Under the pieces are notes generated by a model. The model worked only from the letters and a program-made list of their open reading frames with translations. It was not told where the DNA came from and searched no databases. DNA of 64,000 nucleotides from Candidatus Enterococcus murrayae (lineage in GTDB: Bacteria; Bacillota; Bacilli; Lactobacillales; Enterococcaceae): NCBI RefSeq assembly GCF_017315985.1, contig NZ_JAFLVR010000032.1, positions 1 to 64,000 on the forward strand. Direction: 5' to 3'. The position numbers were made by a program, and so were the translations under genes. Positions 42,238 through 49,572 of the stretch are shown in pieces; position 1 is the stretch's first letter; every line of letters begins with the position of its first letter.

Positions 42238-42951
42238 TTAATTCTCAACAAACACAGCTTCAAAAATAAAGTCTTGATACAGATGTCGTGTGATGGAGTA
42301 TTCAAAAGGTGTGCCGTTTGCAAGTGAGACACTCTTTTCAATCTCGATCATAAAATCTCCGATATCTATTCCTAGGATTTTGGCATCAAACTCCGTTGCC
42401 AGCACTCCTTTCATCCAAACATGAGAGGCGTTGATCTCTAAGTGCAGCTCCTCGCGAATATAGGAATAAACGGATTTTTTTAGATGCTTCGGCTCCAATC
42501 CAGGGATAATGGATAGGGGCATAAAGGTCTGTTCCAATGAGTACGGCTGCTGATCAACAAAACGGCTGCGGACGATATTGTAGACGTATTCCTTCTCATC
42601 CAGCTGCAATTTCTCAGCCACTTTTTTTGAAGGCAGTTCAATCGAAAATGTATGGATCTCAGAATCAACGTGGTCCTCACCAACTACACTCATTAAGCCT
42701 TCGCTAGGACCGAATACTTTTGAATTATCGATTGGCTTTCGTAAAACTTCTGTACCAAAGCCGCTCCGACTATGAAGAACCCCTTCAGAAACGAGCATAT
42801 CCAACCCTTTTTTAACAGTTAGCTTACTAGTGTTATACTGTTTCGCCAGTTCAGGACCGGTCGGCAACTTTTCTCCGATGGCATAAGTACCATCCTCTAC
42901 TTTTCTTTTTACGTCTAAATAGACTTCCATATATTTAGCATTCTTTCTCAT
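42238..42951 (-). CDS. GntR-family regulator (HutC/UTRA type)
   Basis: The protein has 237 residues starting at 42951, 5 bp after AAGGAGG (an upstream in-frame ATG lacks a site). The N-terminal winged helix includes YAIGEKLPTGPELAKQYNTSKLTVKKGLDMLV. The UTRA ligand domain (~85-235) contains the typical EKLQLDEKEYVYNIVRSRF and SLEQTFMPLSIIPGLE. UTRA regulators of PTS loci bind phosphosugars. It sits between EIIC and GH1, with AT-rich motifs at all three promoters. Confidence 0.9.
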   Translation of the reverse strand: MRKNAKYMEVYLDVKRKVEDGTYAIGEKLPTGPELAKQYNTSKLTVKKGLDMLVSEGVLHSRSGFGTEVLRKPIDNSKVFGPSEGLMSVVGEDHVDSEIHTFSIELPSKKVAEKLQLDEKEYVYNIVRSRFVDQQPYSLEQTFMPLSIIPGLEPKHLKKSVYSYIREELHLEINASHVWMKGVLATEFDAKILGIDIGDFMIEIEKSVSLANGTPFEYSITRHLYQDFIFEAVFVEN

Positions 42952-43047
42952 CGCTACCTCCTTGAACAAGCAATTAAAGATATAAATAATTATATACTTT
43001 TCCCATGTTTTAGCAATGCTTTTCCCGTTAAAAGAATAAATAAGTTT

Positions 43048-43106
43048 TAAAGATATATATTTTTAAAATAAAAACTATTCCATTTTTTAAAGAGCGATGG
43101 TATGAT
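43048..43106 (+). promoter_or_regulatory. GH1 promoter with upstream AT motif
   Basis: TTCCAT (43078-43083), 17-bp spacer and extended -10 TGGTATGAT (TATGAT 43101-43106). TAAAGATATATATTTTTA (43048-43065) lies 12 bp before the -35, matching the copy at the EIIC promoter in sequence and position. A looser copy lies in the GntR leader (42975-43001). Confidence 0.55.
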
Positions 43107-43173
43107 GAAATGGCATTCAAGAAAGCGTCAACTTTTTAGAAAAATGAATCCACTCAAGATAAAGGAGGATACA

Positions 43174-44592
43174 ATGAATAAACAGCAATTAACATTTCCA
43201 AAGGATTTTTGGTGGGGCTCTGCTTGGTCAGCGGAACAAGCAGAAGGTCGGGGTGAAACAGGAAAAGCAGAGACTGTGTGGGAGCGTTGGTATAAAGAGC
43301 AGCCCTATCGTTTTTATCAAGGCATCAGTTCAGAGACGACGACCGATCATATCCATCGGTACAAAGAGGATGTACAACTGATGAAACAAACAGGGCATAA
43401 TTCATTTCGGGTCTCGATTTCTTGGGCACGGATGTTTCCAGCAGATGGTACAGGTGAAGTCAATCCAAAGGCGATCGCGTTTTATCGTGAGCTATTTACC
43501 GAGATGAACGAAAACGGTATTAAGGTATTCGCAAACCTGTATCATTTTGATATGCCTGCAGTCTTACAGGATAAGGGCGGCTGGGAATCAAGAGAAGTCG
43601 TGGAGGCGTATGTGCACTTTGCCGATACTTGTTTTAAAGCGTTTGGTGATCTGGTGTATCATTGGTTCACCTTTAATGAACCGTTAGGGCCGATCTTGGG
43701 TTCCTATTTAGAAGACTTCCATTATCCTAATATCATTGATTTTAAACGCGGAGCACAGGCTGCTCATTTTACTATCTTGGCTCACGCCAAGGCGATCGCG
43801 GCACACAAAAAGCATCAGTTAGACAGTAAAATCGGGGTCATTTTAAATTTGAGTCCAACATTCCCGCGAAGCCAGAATCCTGCCGATGTGAAGGCGGCAG
43901 CGATTGCGGATCTATTTTATGTGCGGAGCTTTCTCGATCCGATGGTTAAAGGGGAGTATCCAGAAAAGCTGGTGGCACTTTTACGGGATCATGACCAGCT
44001 GCCAGCGGATTATACAGAAGAAGACTTGGCTTGTATCAAAGAGAATACCGCTCAAATTTTGGGGTTGAACTATTATGAACCGCGCCGTGTAAAAGCCCGC
44101 TTAACAGCTATTAATCCAGAAGGGCCATTTTTACCTGACTGGTTCTTCGAAAATCATGTGATGCCGGGTCGTCGGATGAATGAATACCGCGGCTGGGAAA
44201 TCTATGAAAAGGGCATTCATGATCTATGTATGGATATTAAAGAAAATTATGGAAATATCGAATCCTTCATCTCAGAGAATGGAATGGGTGTGGCAAGTGA
44301 AGAGCGCTTCATGGATGAGACGGGGCAGGTGATCGATGATTACCGCATCGAGTATATTCAAGATCATTTAGCGTATCTTTGGAAAGCAATCAATGACGGC
44401 TGTAATATCAAGGGCTATCATCTGTGGACCTTCATTGATTGTTGGTCATGGATCAACGCGTATAAGAATCGCTACGGCCTAGTTTCACTTGACCTGCCGA
44501 CACAAAAGCGGACAATCAAGAAAAGCGGAGAGTTCTATAAACAGCTCAGCGACCAGAACGGCTTTGAGTATGATGTTGATCGGCTAGTATAA
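43174..44592 (+). CDS. GH1 6-phospho-beta-glucosidase
   Basis: A 472-residue enzyme. The start at 43174 follows AAAGGAGG; the upstream in-frame ATG overlaps the promoter. GH1 signatures: FPKDFWWGSAWSAEQAEG at the N-terminus, acid/base Glu in FTFNEPLGP, nucleophile Glu in FISENGMGV. Hydrolyses 6-phospho-beta-glucosides delivered by a PTS. Phosphate-loop residues are suggested by LDLPTQKRTIKKSG near the end. It is divergent from GntR and EIIC. A terminator follows. Confidence 0.92.
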   Translation: MNKQQLTFPKDFWWGSAWSAEQAEGRGETGKAETVWERWYKEQPYRFYQGISSETTTDHIHRYKEDVQLMKQTGHNSFRVSISWARMFPADGTGEVNPKAIAFYRELFTEMNENGIKVFANLYHFDMPAVLQDKGGWESREVVEAYVHFADTCFKAFGDLVYHWFTFNEPLGPILGSYLEDFHYPNIIDFKRGAQAAHFTILAHAKAIAAHKKHQLDSKIGVILNLSPTFPRSQNPADVKAAAIADLFYVRSFLDPMVKGEYPEKLVALLRDHDQLPADYTEEDLACIKENTAQILGLNYYEPRRVKARLTAINPEGPFLPDWFFENHVMPGRRMNEYRGWEIYEKGIHDLCMDIKENYGNIESFISENGMGVASEERFMDETGQVIDDYRIEYIQDHLAYLWKAINDGCNIKGYHLWTFIDCWSWINAYKNRYGLVSLDLPTQKRTIKKSGEFYKQLSDQNGFEYDVDRLV

Positions 44593-44597
44593 CAAAT

Positions 44598-44632
44598 AAA
44601 GCAATCAATCTGAAAAGACTGATTGCTTTATT
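44598..44632 (+). terminator. terminator after GH1 gene
   Basis: AAAGCAATCAatcT / AgacTGATTGCTTT with a short A-rich loop, followed by ATTG. Confidence 0.75.
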
Positions 44633-44661
44633 GAGCGTTTTTAGAATCATAATAAGACGTA

Positions 44662-44994
44662 TCATTTCAAATACTCTTTTCTAAGAAAGGCAAAAGGCGG
44701 CTTGCTTATTTTGCCGTAGATGTCAGGAGTCAGGCAGTCAACATGGACATCTGGGTAGGCATCCAGCTCTTCAGCATACTCCTTCAGCATTGGAACTAAA
44801 AGCAGCCTATCAATATCAAACTTTCGCAGTATCTGCCTAGCTTCGGCTATCGTAGCAGGGCGCCAGTCATGATCCGGAAATAAGTCCGCGATATTTTTGA
44901 TCATATCGGAAGTGGCGTAATCCGTTGCAAGAGAGCCCCAAAGCTTATCCTTTTCCGGTTTATAGTGGTGGACAATCAGCAATGCTTTCTTCAT
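44662..44994 (-). CDS. conserved-looking small protein, unknown
   Basis: A 110-residue cytoplasmic protein starting MKKALLIVHHYKPEKDKLW with AAGGAGG upstream. The first strand and HH motif resemble a Rossmann-like or chelatase-like half domain (ALLIVHHY ... DRLLLVPML), but I do not recognise a family. No operon partner: GH1 is convergent and the PRD regulator is separated by about 140 bp. Confidence 0.55.
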   Translation of the reverse strand: MKKALLIVHHYKPEKDKLWGSLATDYATSDMIKNIADLFPDHDWRPATIAEARQILRKFDIDRLLLVPMLKEYAEELDAYPDVHVDCLTPDIYGKISKPPFAFLRKEYLK

Positions 44995-45109
44995 AAGAAG
45001 TTCCTCCTTTAGAAAAGCTGGGAAAACAGGGATTTTATACTTAGCCTTATTCTAACCAGCAGGTCCGGCTATTTCAAATATCAAAAGCTGCTTTATCCTT
45101 TTAAAATCG

Positions 45110-45136
45110 AGGAGTTGGGAATTTTCCCAGCTCCTT
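45110..45136 (-). terminator. terminator after PRD regulator
   Basis: GGAGcTGGGAA / TTCCCAaCTCC stem, 11 bp with one wobble, then TCGATTTTAA on the minus strand. Confidence 0.65.
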
Positions 45137-47071
45137 TTATAATTGCTTGATATGGGTTAAAAAGCTTTGATAGTCGCTTTGCTGCAGGATCGCCTGTTGA
45201 ATATCTTCTCGTTCCATTAATTCCAAGAGCAGGCTGTAAATTTCTTCAGTGTCTTCGTAATCCTCTTTACTGATGGCAAATAGGAAGACGAATTTTACCA
45301 GATCACCGCTGCCCCAATCCACGCCATTAGGAATGACGGCTACAGATACAGCGGAACGTTTAGCTGATAAGGACATAGGGTGAGGGATCGCCAGCCATTC
45401 ATTGATATTCGTTTGATTGATCGCTTCTCGTTTCATAATGCTGTCATGAAAATCCTCTGGAACGAAATTTTTTTGAACCAATTGCTGAGTCATTTTTTTG
45501 AGCAGCTGCTCTTTGCTTTCACTGTCCTCATGAAGATAAAACTCTTTATGAAATAAAGAATAGATCTCGCTTTTCGCTCCTTTAAAATTTTCTATAAAGG
45601 GTTCGATTTTAACGATTTCTTTATCTAATTTTGCCATATTAATGTAAATGTGGGGAATACTCAATTGCTCCAGCGGCACTGTCGTAATGACAAAATCAAC
45701 AGCTGCTAGATCACACTGCTGCAGCTCTACATAGGAAAGACGATCCACTACCTCGATGGTTTCTTGATAGTACTTATTAATCTTGGCCTCGATGATGCGG
45801 CTCATAGCACGACCAGTTCCGCAGACAAGAATCACTCGATATTTTCGATGATTGCTGCTGGAGTTCCTTTCCATTGCACCTGCGATATGCAGGGCGATAT
45901 AGCCGACTTCATCCTGTGAGAAATACAATCCGTGTTTTTTGCCCAATATTTCCAAATGAGTCAGGCATAAGTCATAAGCCTGCGGAAAGGATTTTTTGAT
46001 GGTAGCCAGCAAAGGATTGCTGCGTCGTGCTTCCATTAAATTCATATTGATAAAGCCTTCGATATGAGAAGTCAGGTCCTCCACCAGCATCTTATCTTCG
46101 ATCCAGTCAAAATTCGATGTCCCCTTGATGGCCTGAAGCAGCTCAGCGACGATCGATTGGGCTGTCTCGGTGGAAGAATGACTGGTCGCTTCGGTCTCAA
46201 CTAACCGCGGCGCATTCAGAGCTAAATAATAGGTAAAGTATTCCTTTTCTTCATTTGTTAACTGGACATCAAACGCTTGGTCAAGCTCAGCTAGAAAATG
46301 ACGCAGTGCCTTTTGAGCGTGCTGCTTTAGGCTTGGCACACGTAGAGGAAACTCAGACATTTCATGGCCCGCTAAAAAGCGGCTGAGCGCCAACGCAAAG
46401 TGAGAAAGGATATTTTTATGGTAATAATCAGAATCCAATAACTCTAAAGGTGCGAGGTAATCCAGCTCCAACTTTTGTAAGAGCTCCAGGTCGATATTAT
46501 CAAAGAGAGCCAATTCCATCTCTGTGAAGCCGATGAGGTACTCCTGCAAATCTTTTTCGATCAGCAAATCACTGATTGCCTGCCGTTTCGCAAATTCATT
46601 TCCTAAAATCTCAAAACCAATGTTCGGACGATTGACGATTTTTAATTGATAGCTCAACAGGTTGTCGCGGGCAGTTTTCAAGTAGGAATAAAAGGTATTC
46701 TTACTAATGAACAGCCGATCCAAAAAGTCATCCAAGGATAAAGGGCTTTCATTTTTAAATAGAAGAAAGAGCAAATAGGCCTGTCGTTCTTCACTGGTGG
46801 TCAAAAAGGAATCTGCGGAAGACATACTTTCTGTCCACCAATCGTTGAACTGTTCCTTAGAATGAACCGTCAGCAAATATCCTTGTCCTCGAACAAGAGT
46901 GATCGCGGCACCAACATTGCTTAATAGATCATTGAGATTGGCAATATCTGTCCGCACGGTTCGCTCGGAAATCGAAAAGCTCTTGGCTAACTCCTTCATC
47001 GGCAGCGGTGCAGTTTGTTTGGCTAATAATTCTAATAGGTCATCTAATCGTTGATAAGCAAGCTTCGACAC
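45137..47071 (-). CDS. PRD-containing transcriptional activator (MtlR/ManR type)
   Basis: A 644-residue regulator with a GTG start behind GGAGG. N-terminal DeoR/HTH_11 and Mga-like HTHs (LAKSFSISERTVRTDIANL; SLDDFLDRLFISKNTFYSYL), PRD1 and PRD2 (~190-410, with YFTYYLALNAPRL and YIALHIAGAMER), an EIIB-like domain (~415-500, VILVCGTGRAMSR) and a C-terminal EIIA-like domain (~510-640, LAIPHPMS). Phosphorylation by HPr and EII tunes such activators. It is divergent from the fructose-family PTS it most likely controls. Confidence 0.93.
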   Translation of the reverse strand: MSKLAYQRLDDLLELLAKQTAPLPMKELAKSFSISERTVRTDIANLNDLLSNVGAAITLVRGQGYLLTVHSKEQFNDWWTESMSSADSFLTTSEERQAYLLFLLFKNESPLSLDDFLDRLFISKNTFYSYLKTARDNLLSYQLKIVNRPNIGFEILGNEFAKRQAISDLLIEKDLQEYLIGFTEMELALFDNIDLELLQKLELDYLAPLELLDSDYYHKNILSHFALALSRFLAGHEMSEFPLRVPSLKQHAQKALRHFLAELDQAFDVQLTNEEKEYFTYYLALNAPRLVETEATSHSSTETAQSIVAELLQAIKGTSNFDWIEDKMLVEDLTSHIEGFINMNLMEARRSNPLLATIKKSFPQAYDLCLTHLEILGKKHGLYFSQDEVGYIALHIAGAMERNSSSNHRKYRVILVCGTGRAMSRIIEAKINKYYQETIEVVDRLSYVELQQCDLAAVDFVITTVPLEQLSIPHIYINMAKLDKEIVKIEPFIENFKGAKSEIYSLFHKEFYLHEDSESKEQLLKKMTQQLVQKNFVPEDFHDSIMKREAINQTNINEWLAIPHPMSLSAKRSAVSVAVIPNGVDWGSGDLVKFVFLFAISKEDYEDTEEIYSLLLELMEREDIQQAILQQSDYQSFLTHIKQL

Positions 47072-47170
47072 CTTGGTTCACCTCCGGTACTTAACCCAAT
47101 CATACAATATAGAAGAAAAGATTGAAATTGTTCTGCCGTACTGCAATTTTCCAAAATAGTTGGCAATCCT

Positions 47171-47250
47171 TTTGGAAAACGCTTTACTAATGATTGCCAA
47201 ATTAGTTGGAAATTGGAAGTGTTTACATGAAGGGCAGAGGATCGTAAAGT
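47171..47250 (+). promoter_or_regulatory. promoter region of mannoside PTS operon
   Basis: TTTACA (47222-47227), 17-bp spacer, TAAAGT (47245-47250). Upstream TTTGGAAAACGCTTTACT (47171-47188) is cre-like. The 47072-47324 gap also contains short TTGGAA repeats that could bind the PRD activator. Confidence 0.45.
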
Positions 47251-47324
47251 AAACGTGTAAAGAGAAACACAACCCATTCGTCATCCTGAATGGGTACTCA
47301 AATGACAAGAAAGGAGCTTCCGAT

Positions 47325-47786
47325 ATGGACTTTAAAGAAAACAATATCCTTTTAGATGTGGCGGTCGCCTCGAAAGAAGAATTATTTGAAGTCATTGCGA
47401 AGTATGCTTATGAATCGGGGTATGTCGCGAACGCGGCTGAAACCTGTGCAGCGTTCAATGAACGGGAAGCAGAATATTCTACCGGACTGCAAGACGGCTT
47501 CGCAATCCCGCATGCAAAATCCACGGCTGTATTAGAACCGGCAGTATTGTTCATCCGTTTACAGCATGAAGTCGAATGGGAGACCTTCGACGATTCCGCG
47601 GTAAAAAATGTTTTTGCCTTGATGGTTCCGAAAGAAGATGAAGGAACAGTCCATCTGGAAATGCTGAGTCGTTTAGCAACGGCTTTGCTAGAAACAACGT
47701 TCATACAGCAGATTCAGCAATCAGAAGATAAAACAAAATTAGTCGAATTGATCAAAAAAGAAATGATTGGAGAGAGGATCATATGA
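47325..47786 (+). CDS. PTS fructose-family EIIA
   Basis: A 153-residue cytoplasmic phosphocarrier (PTS_EIIA_2). The phosphorylated His is in GFAIPHAKS. Conserved VFALMVPKE and HLEMLSRLATALL follow. RBS GAAAGGAG. It overlaps the EIIB start by 4 bp (ATGA), so it is the first gene of a coupled PTS set. Confidence 0.93.
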   Translation: MDFKENNILLDVAVASKEELFEVIAKYAYESGYVANAAETCAAFNEREAEYSTGLQDGFAIPHAKSTAVLEPAVLFIRLQHEVEWETFDDSAVKNVFALMVPKEDEGTVHLEMLSRLATALLETTFIQQIQQSEDKTKLVELIKKEMIGERII

Positions 47787-48106
47787 AAATCGTAGGAATT
47801 TCCGCATGTCCGGCAGGCTTGGCACACACACCGATGGCAGCAAAAGCTTTAGAAAAAGCAGGGGCCAAATTGGGCTATGATGTCAAAATCGAGCAGCAGG
47901 GGTCATTGGGACAAGTCAATGAGATCACCGCAGCAGAAGCAAAAGAGGCAGATTTTTTACTGTTGGCAACAGATCAAAAGGTCGTCGGTTTGGAACGTTT
48001 TGAAGGGAAACCGCAGCTTCGAGTGAATATCAATACCTGCATCAAAGCACCAGAAGCTGTTTTGAAAAAATGTATCGCTGCTGTTCAACAAAGACAGGCA
48101 AATTAA
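47783..48106 (+). CDS. PTS fructose-family EIIB
   Basis: A 107-residue EIIB. The phospho-cysteine lies in ISACPAGLAHTPMAAKALE, the exact family motif. The later segment ADFLLLATDQKVVGLERFEG is standard. It is coupled to EIIA and 18 bp ahead of EIIC. Confidence 0.95.
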   Translation: MKIVGISACPAGLAHTPMAAKALEKAGAKLGYDVKIEQQGSLGQVNEITAAEAKEADFLLLATDQKVVGLERFEGKPQLRVNINTCIKAPEAVLKKCIAAVQQRQAN

Positions 48107-48124
48107 AGAAAAGGGGCAAGGATA

Positions 48125-49225
48125 ATGAAGAAAGTTCTAGCAGATTTAAAAGGCCACCTGATGAGTGGAATCAGTTTTGTACTGCCGTTGATTATTGGAG
48201 CGTCTCTAGTCGTTGCGATCCCGAAAATGATCGCGTTGGGCATGGGGATAACGAGTTTAGATCCCTATGCAGAAGCTGAGGGCTTCAAGCATGCACTTTA
48301 TCTGATCGAACAGGTTGGTTGGACCGGGATCGGCTTGATCAATACTGTATTAGCTGGATTTATTGCGTATTCTATTGGAGACAAAGCCGCGCTAGGCGCT
48401 GGGTTTATCGGCGGTGCGGTTGCGACGAGCACAAACGCCGGCTTCTTAGGTGCTGTAATTGCCGGATTTTTAGCCGGCTACTTAGTAAAATGGTCGAAAG
48501 AAAAGATCAAATTACCGGAATCCTTCTCAGGTGTTATGCCGCTAGTGATCCTGCCGTTGATTGCCACATTATCAGTGGCGATCGTAATGGGCGCACTATT
48601 ATCCGAACCGCTGGCATGGATCAATACTAGTCTTGTCGATTGGATCCGCAACATGATCGAAAATGATGTGAATAAGATCTTGCTTGCGATGATCATGGGG
48701 GCAATGATCGGTTCTGACTTAGGCGGACCAGTCAATAAAGCTGCATGGATGGCTGGAAATGTGCTGTTGGCAGAAGGCGTCTATTTACCAGCAATTATTG
48801 TAAACGTAGCGATTTGTGCAGTTCCATTTGGTTATGCCTTAGCGACGGTTTTCCATAAAAAACGCTTCAACAAGGAATTATTAGACGCAGGACGTAACAA
48901 CTTTGTCATGGGATTCATTGGAATTACAGAAGGGGCCATTCCCTTCACACTTGTTAATCCATTAAAATTAGTTCCTATCAATATGTTAGGAGGCGCGATT
49001 GCTTCTGGACTAGGGATCGCATTTGGCATGTACGCAAAAATGCCGCCGGTTGGTGGAATCTACGGCTTCTTTACAGTCGGGAACGGCTGGGCTTACTTGC
49101 TAGGGCTATTCATTGGGGCTGCCTTTATTGGATTTGTTGCGCCACTATTCGTTAATTTCAACAAACAGGAAGAAAAAGCAGAAGAGATCGAATTAGACGA
49201 TATCGATATCAGCTTTGAAAATTAA
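48125..49225 (+). CDS. PTS fructose-family EIIC
   Basis: A 366-residue permease with about nine transmembrane segments. Family motifs: HLMSGISFVLPLIIGASLVV, GFIGGAVATSTNAGFLGAVIAG, DLGGPVNKAAWMAG and GITEGAIPFTL. With the split EIIA and EIIB it makes a full transporter. In E. coli a related EIIABC (MngA) takes up 2-O-alpha-mannosylglycerate and is paired with a GH38 enzyme, as here. Confidence 0.93.
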   Translation: MKKVLADLKGHLMSGISFVLPLIIGASLVVAIPKMIALGMGITSLDPYAEAEGFKHALYLIEQVGWTGIGLINTVLAGFIAYSIGDKAALGAGFIGGAVATSTNAGFLGAVIAGFLAGYLVKWSKEKIKLPESFSGVMPLVILPLIATLSVAIVMGALLSEPLAWINTSLVDWIRNMIENDVNKILLAMIMGAMIGSDLGGPVNKAAWMAGNVLLAEGVYLPAIIVNVAICAVPFGYALATVFHKKRFNKELLDAGRNNFVMGFIGITEGAIPFTLVNPLKLVPINMLGGAIASGLGIAFGMYAKMPPVGGIYGFFTVGNGWAYLLGLFIGAAFIGFVAPLFVNFNKQEEKAEEIELDDIDISFEN

Positions 49226-49261
49226 GCAAAAATTTTGCTAAACCAAATAAGAAAAAAATGA

Positions 49262-49297
49262 ATAGGCACTGACGCTGAAAAACGTTGAGTGCCTATA
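49262..49297. terminator. stem-loop after EIIC gene
   Basis: ATAGGCACT (49262-49270) pairs with AGTGCCTAT (49288-49296), with an inner AACG pairing. No U-run follows on the plus strand, so it may attenuate rather than end transcription. Confidence 0.5.
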
Positions 49298-49353
49298 GAA
49301 AAACTACATTCTTTACAAGTTAAATAATTATTATTATGAGTGTTTTGATGTCC

Positions 49354-49536
49354 GGCTTCACGAACTAGCTTTTTCGGCAACAAGCGAAAATTTTGTTGCT
49401 CAGCTAACTCCAATGTAGGAAATCATTTTTCAAAAATCGTGAAAAATGCTTCTGACTGTGGTTACGCGTACCATTCCACTAATCACGCTGAAACGTGCAG
49501 TAGAACGGGTAAAAAGCTGAACGAGTTCGTGAAGCC
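49354..49536. repeat. 183-bp foldback element before alpha-mannosidase gene
   Basis: GGCTTCACGAACT (49354-49366) plus AGCTTTTT face AAAAAGCT (49511-49518), a 5-nt bulge, and AGTTCGTGAAGCC (49524-49536). Inside lies CATTTTTCA / TGAAAAATG. CGTGAAAAATGCTTCTGAC in the interior resembles CGTGGAAAAGTATTCTGAC of the 34.5-kb element. It fills most of the 347-bp EIIC-GH38 gap. Confidence 0.55.
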
Positions 49537-49572
49537 TTTCTTATTATTTTAATAAACGAGAGGGATTTTTGC

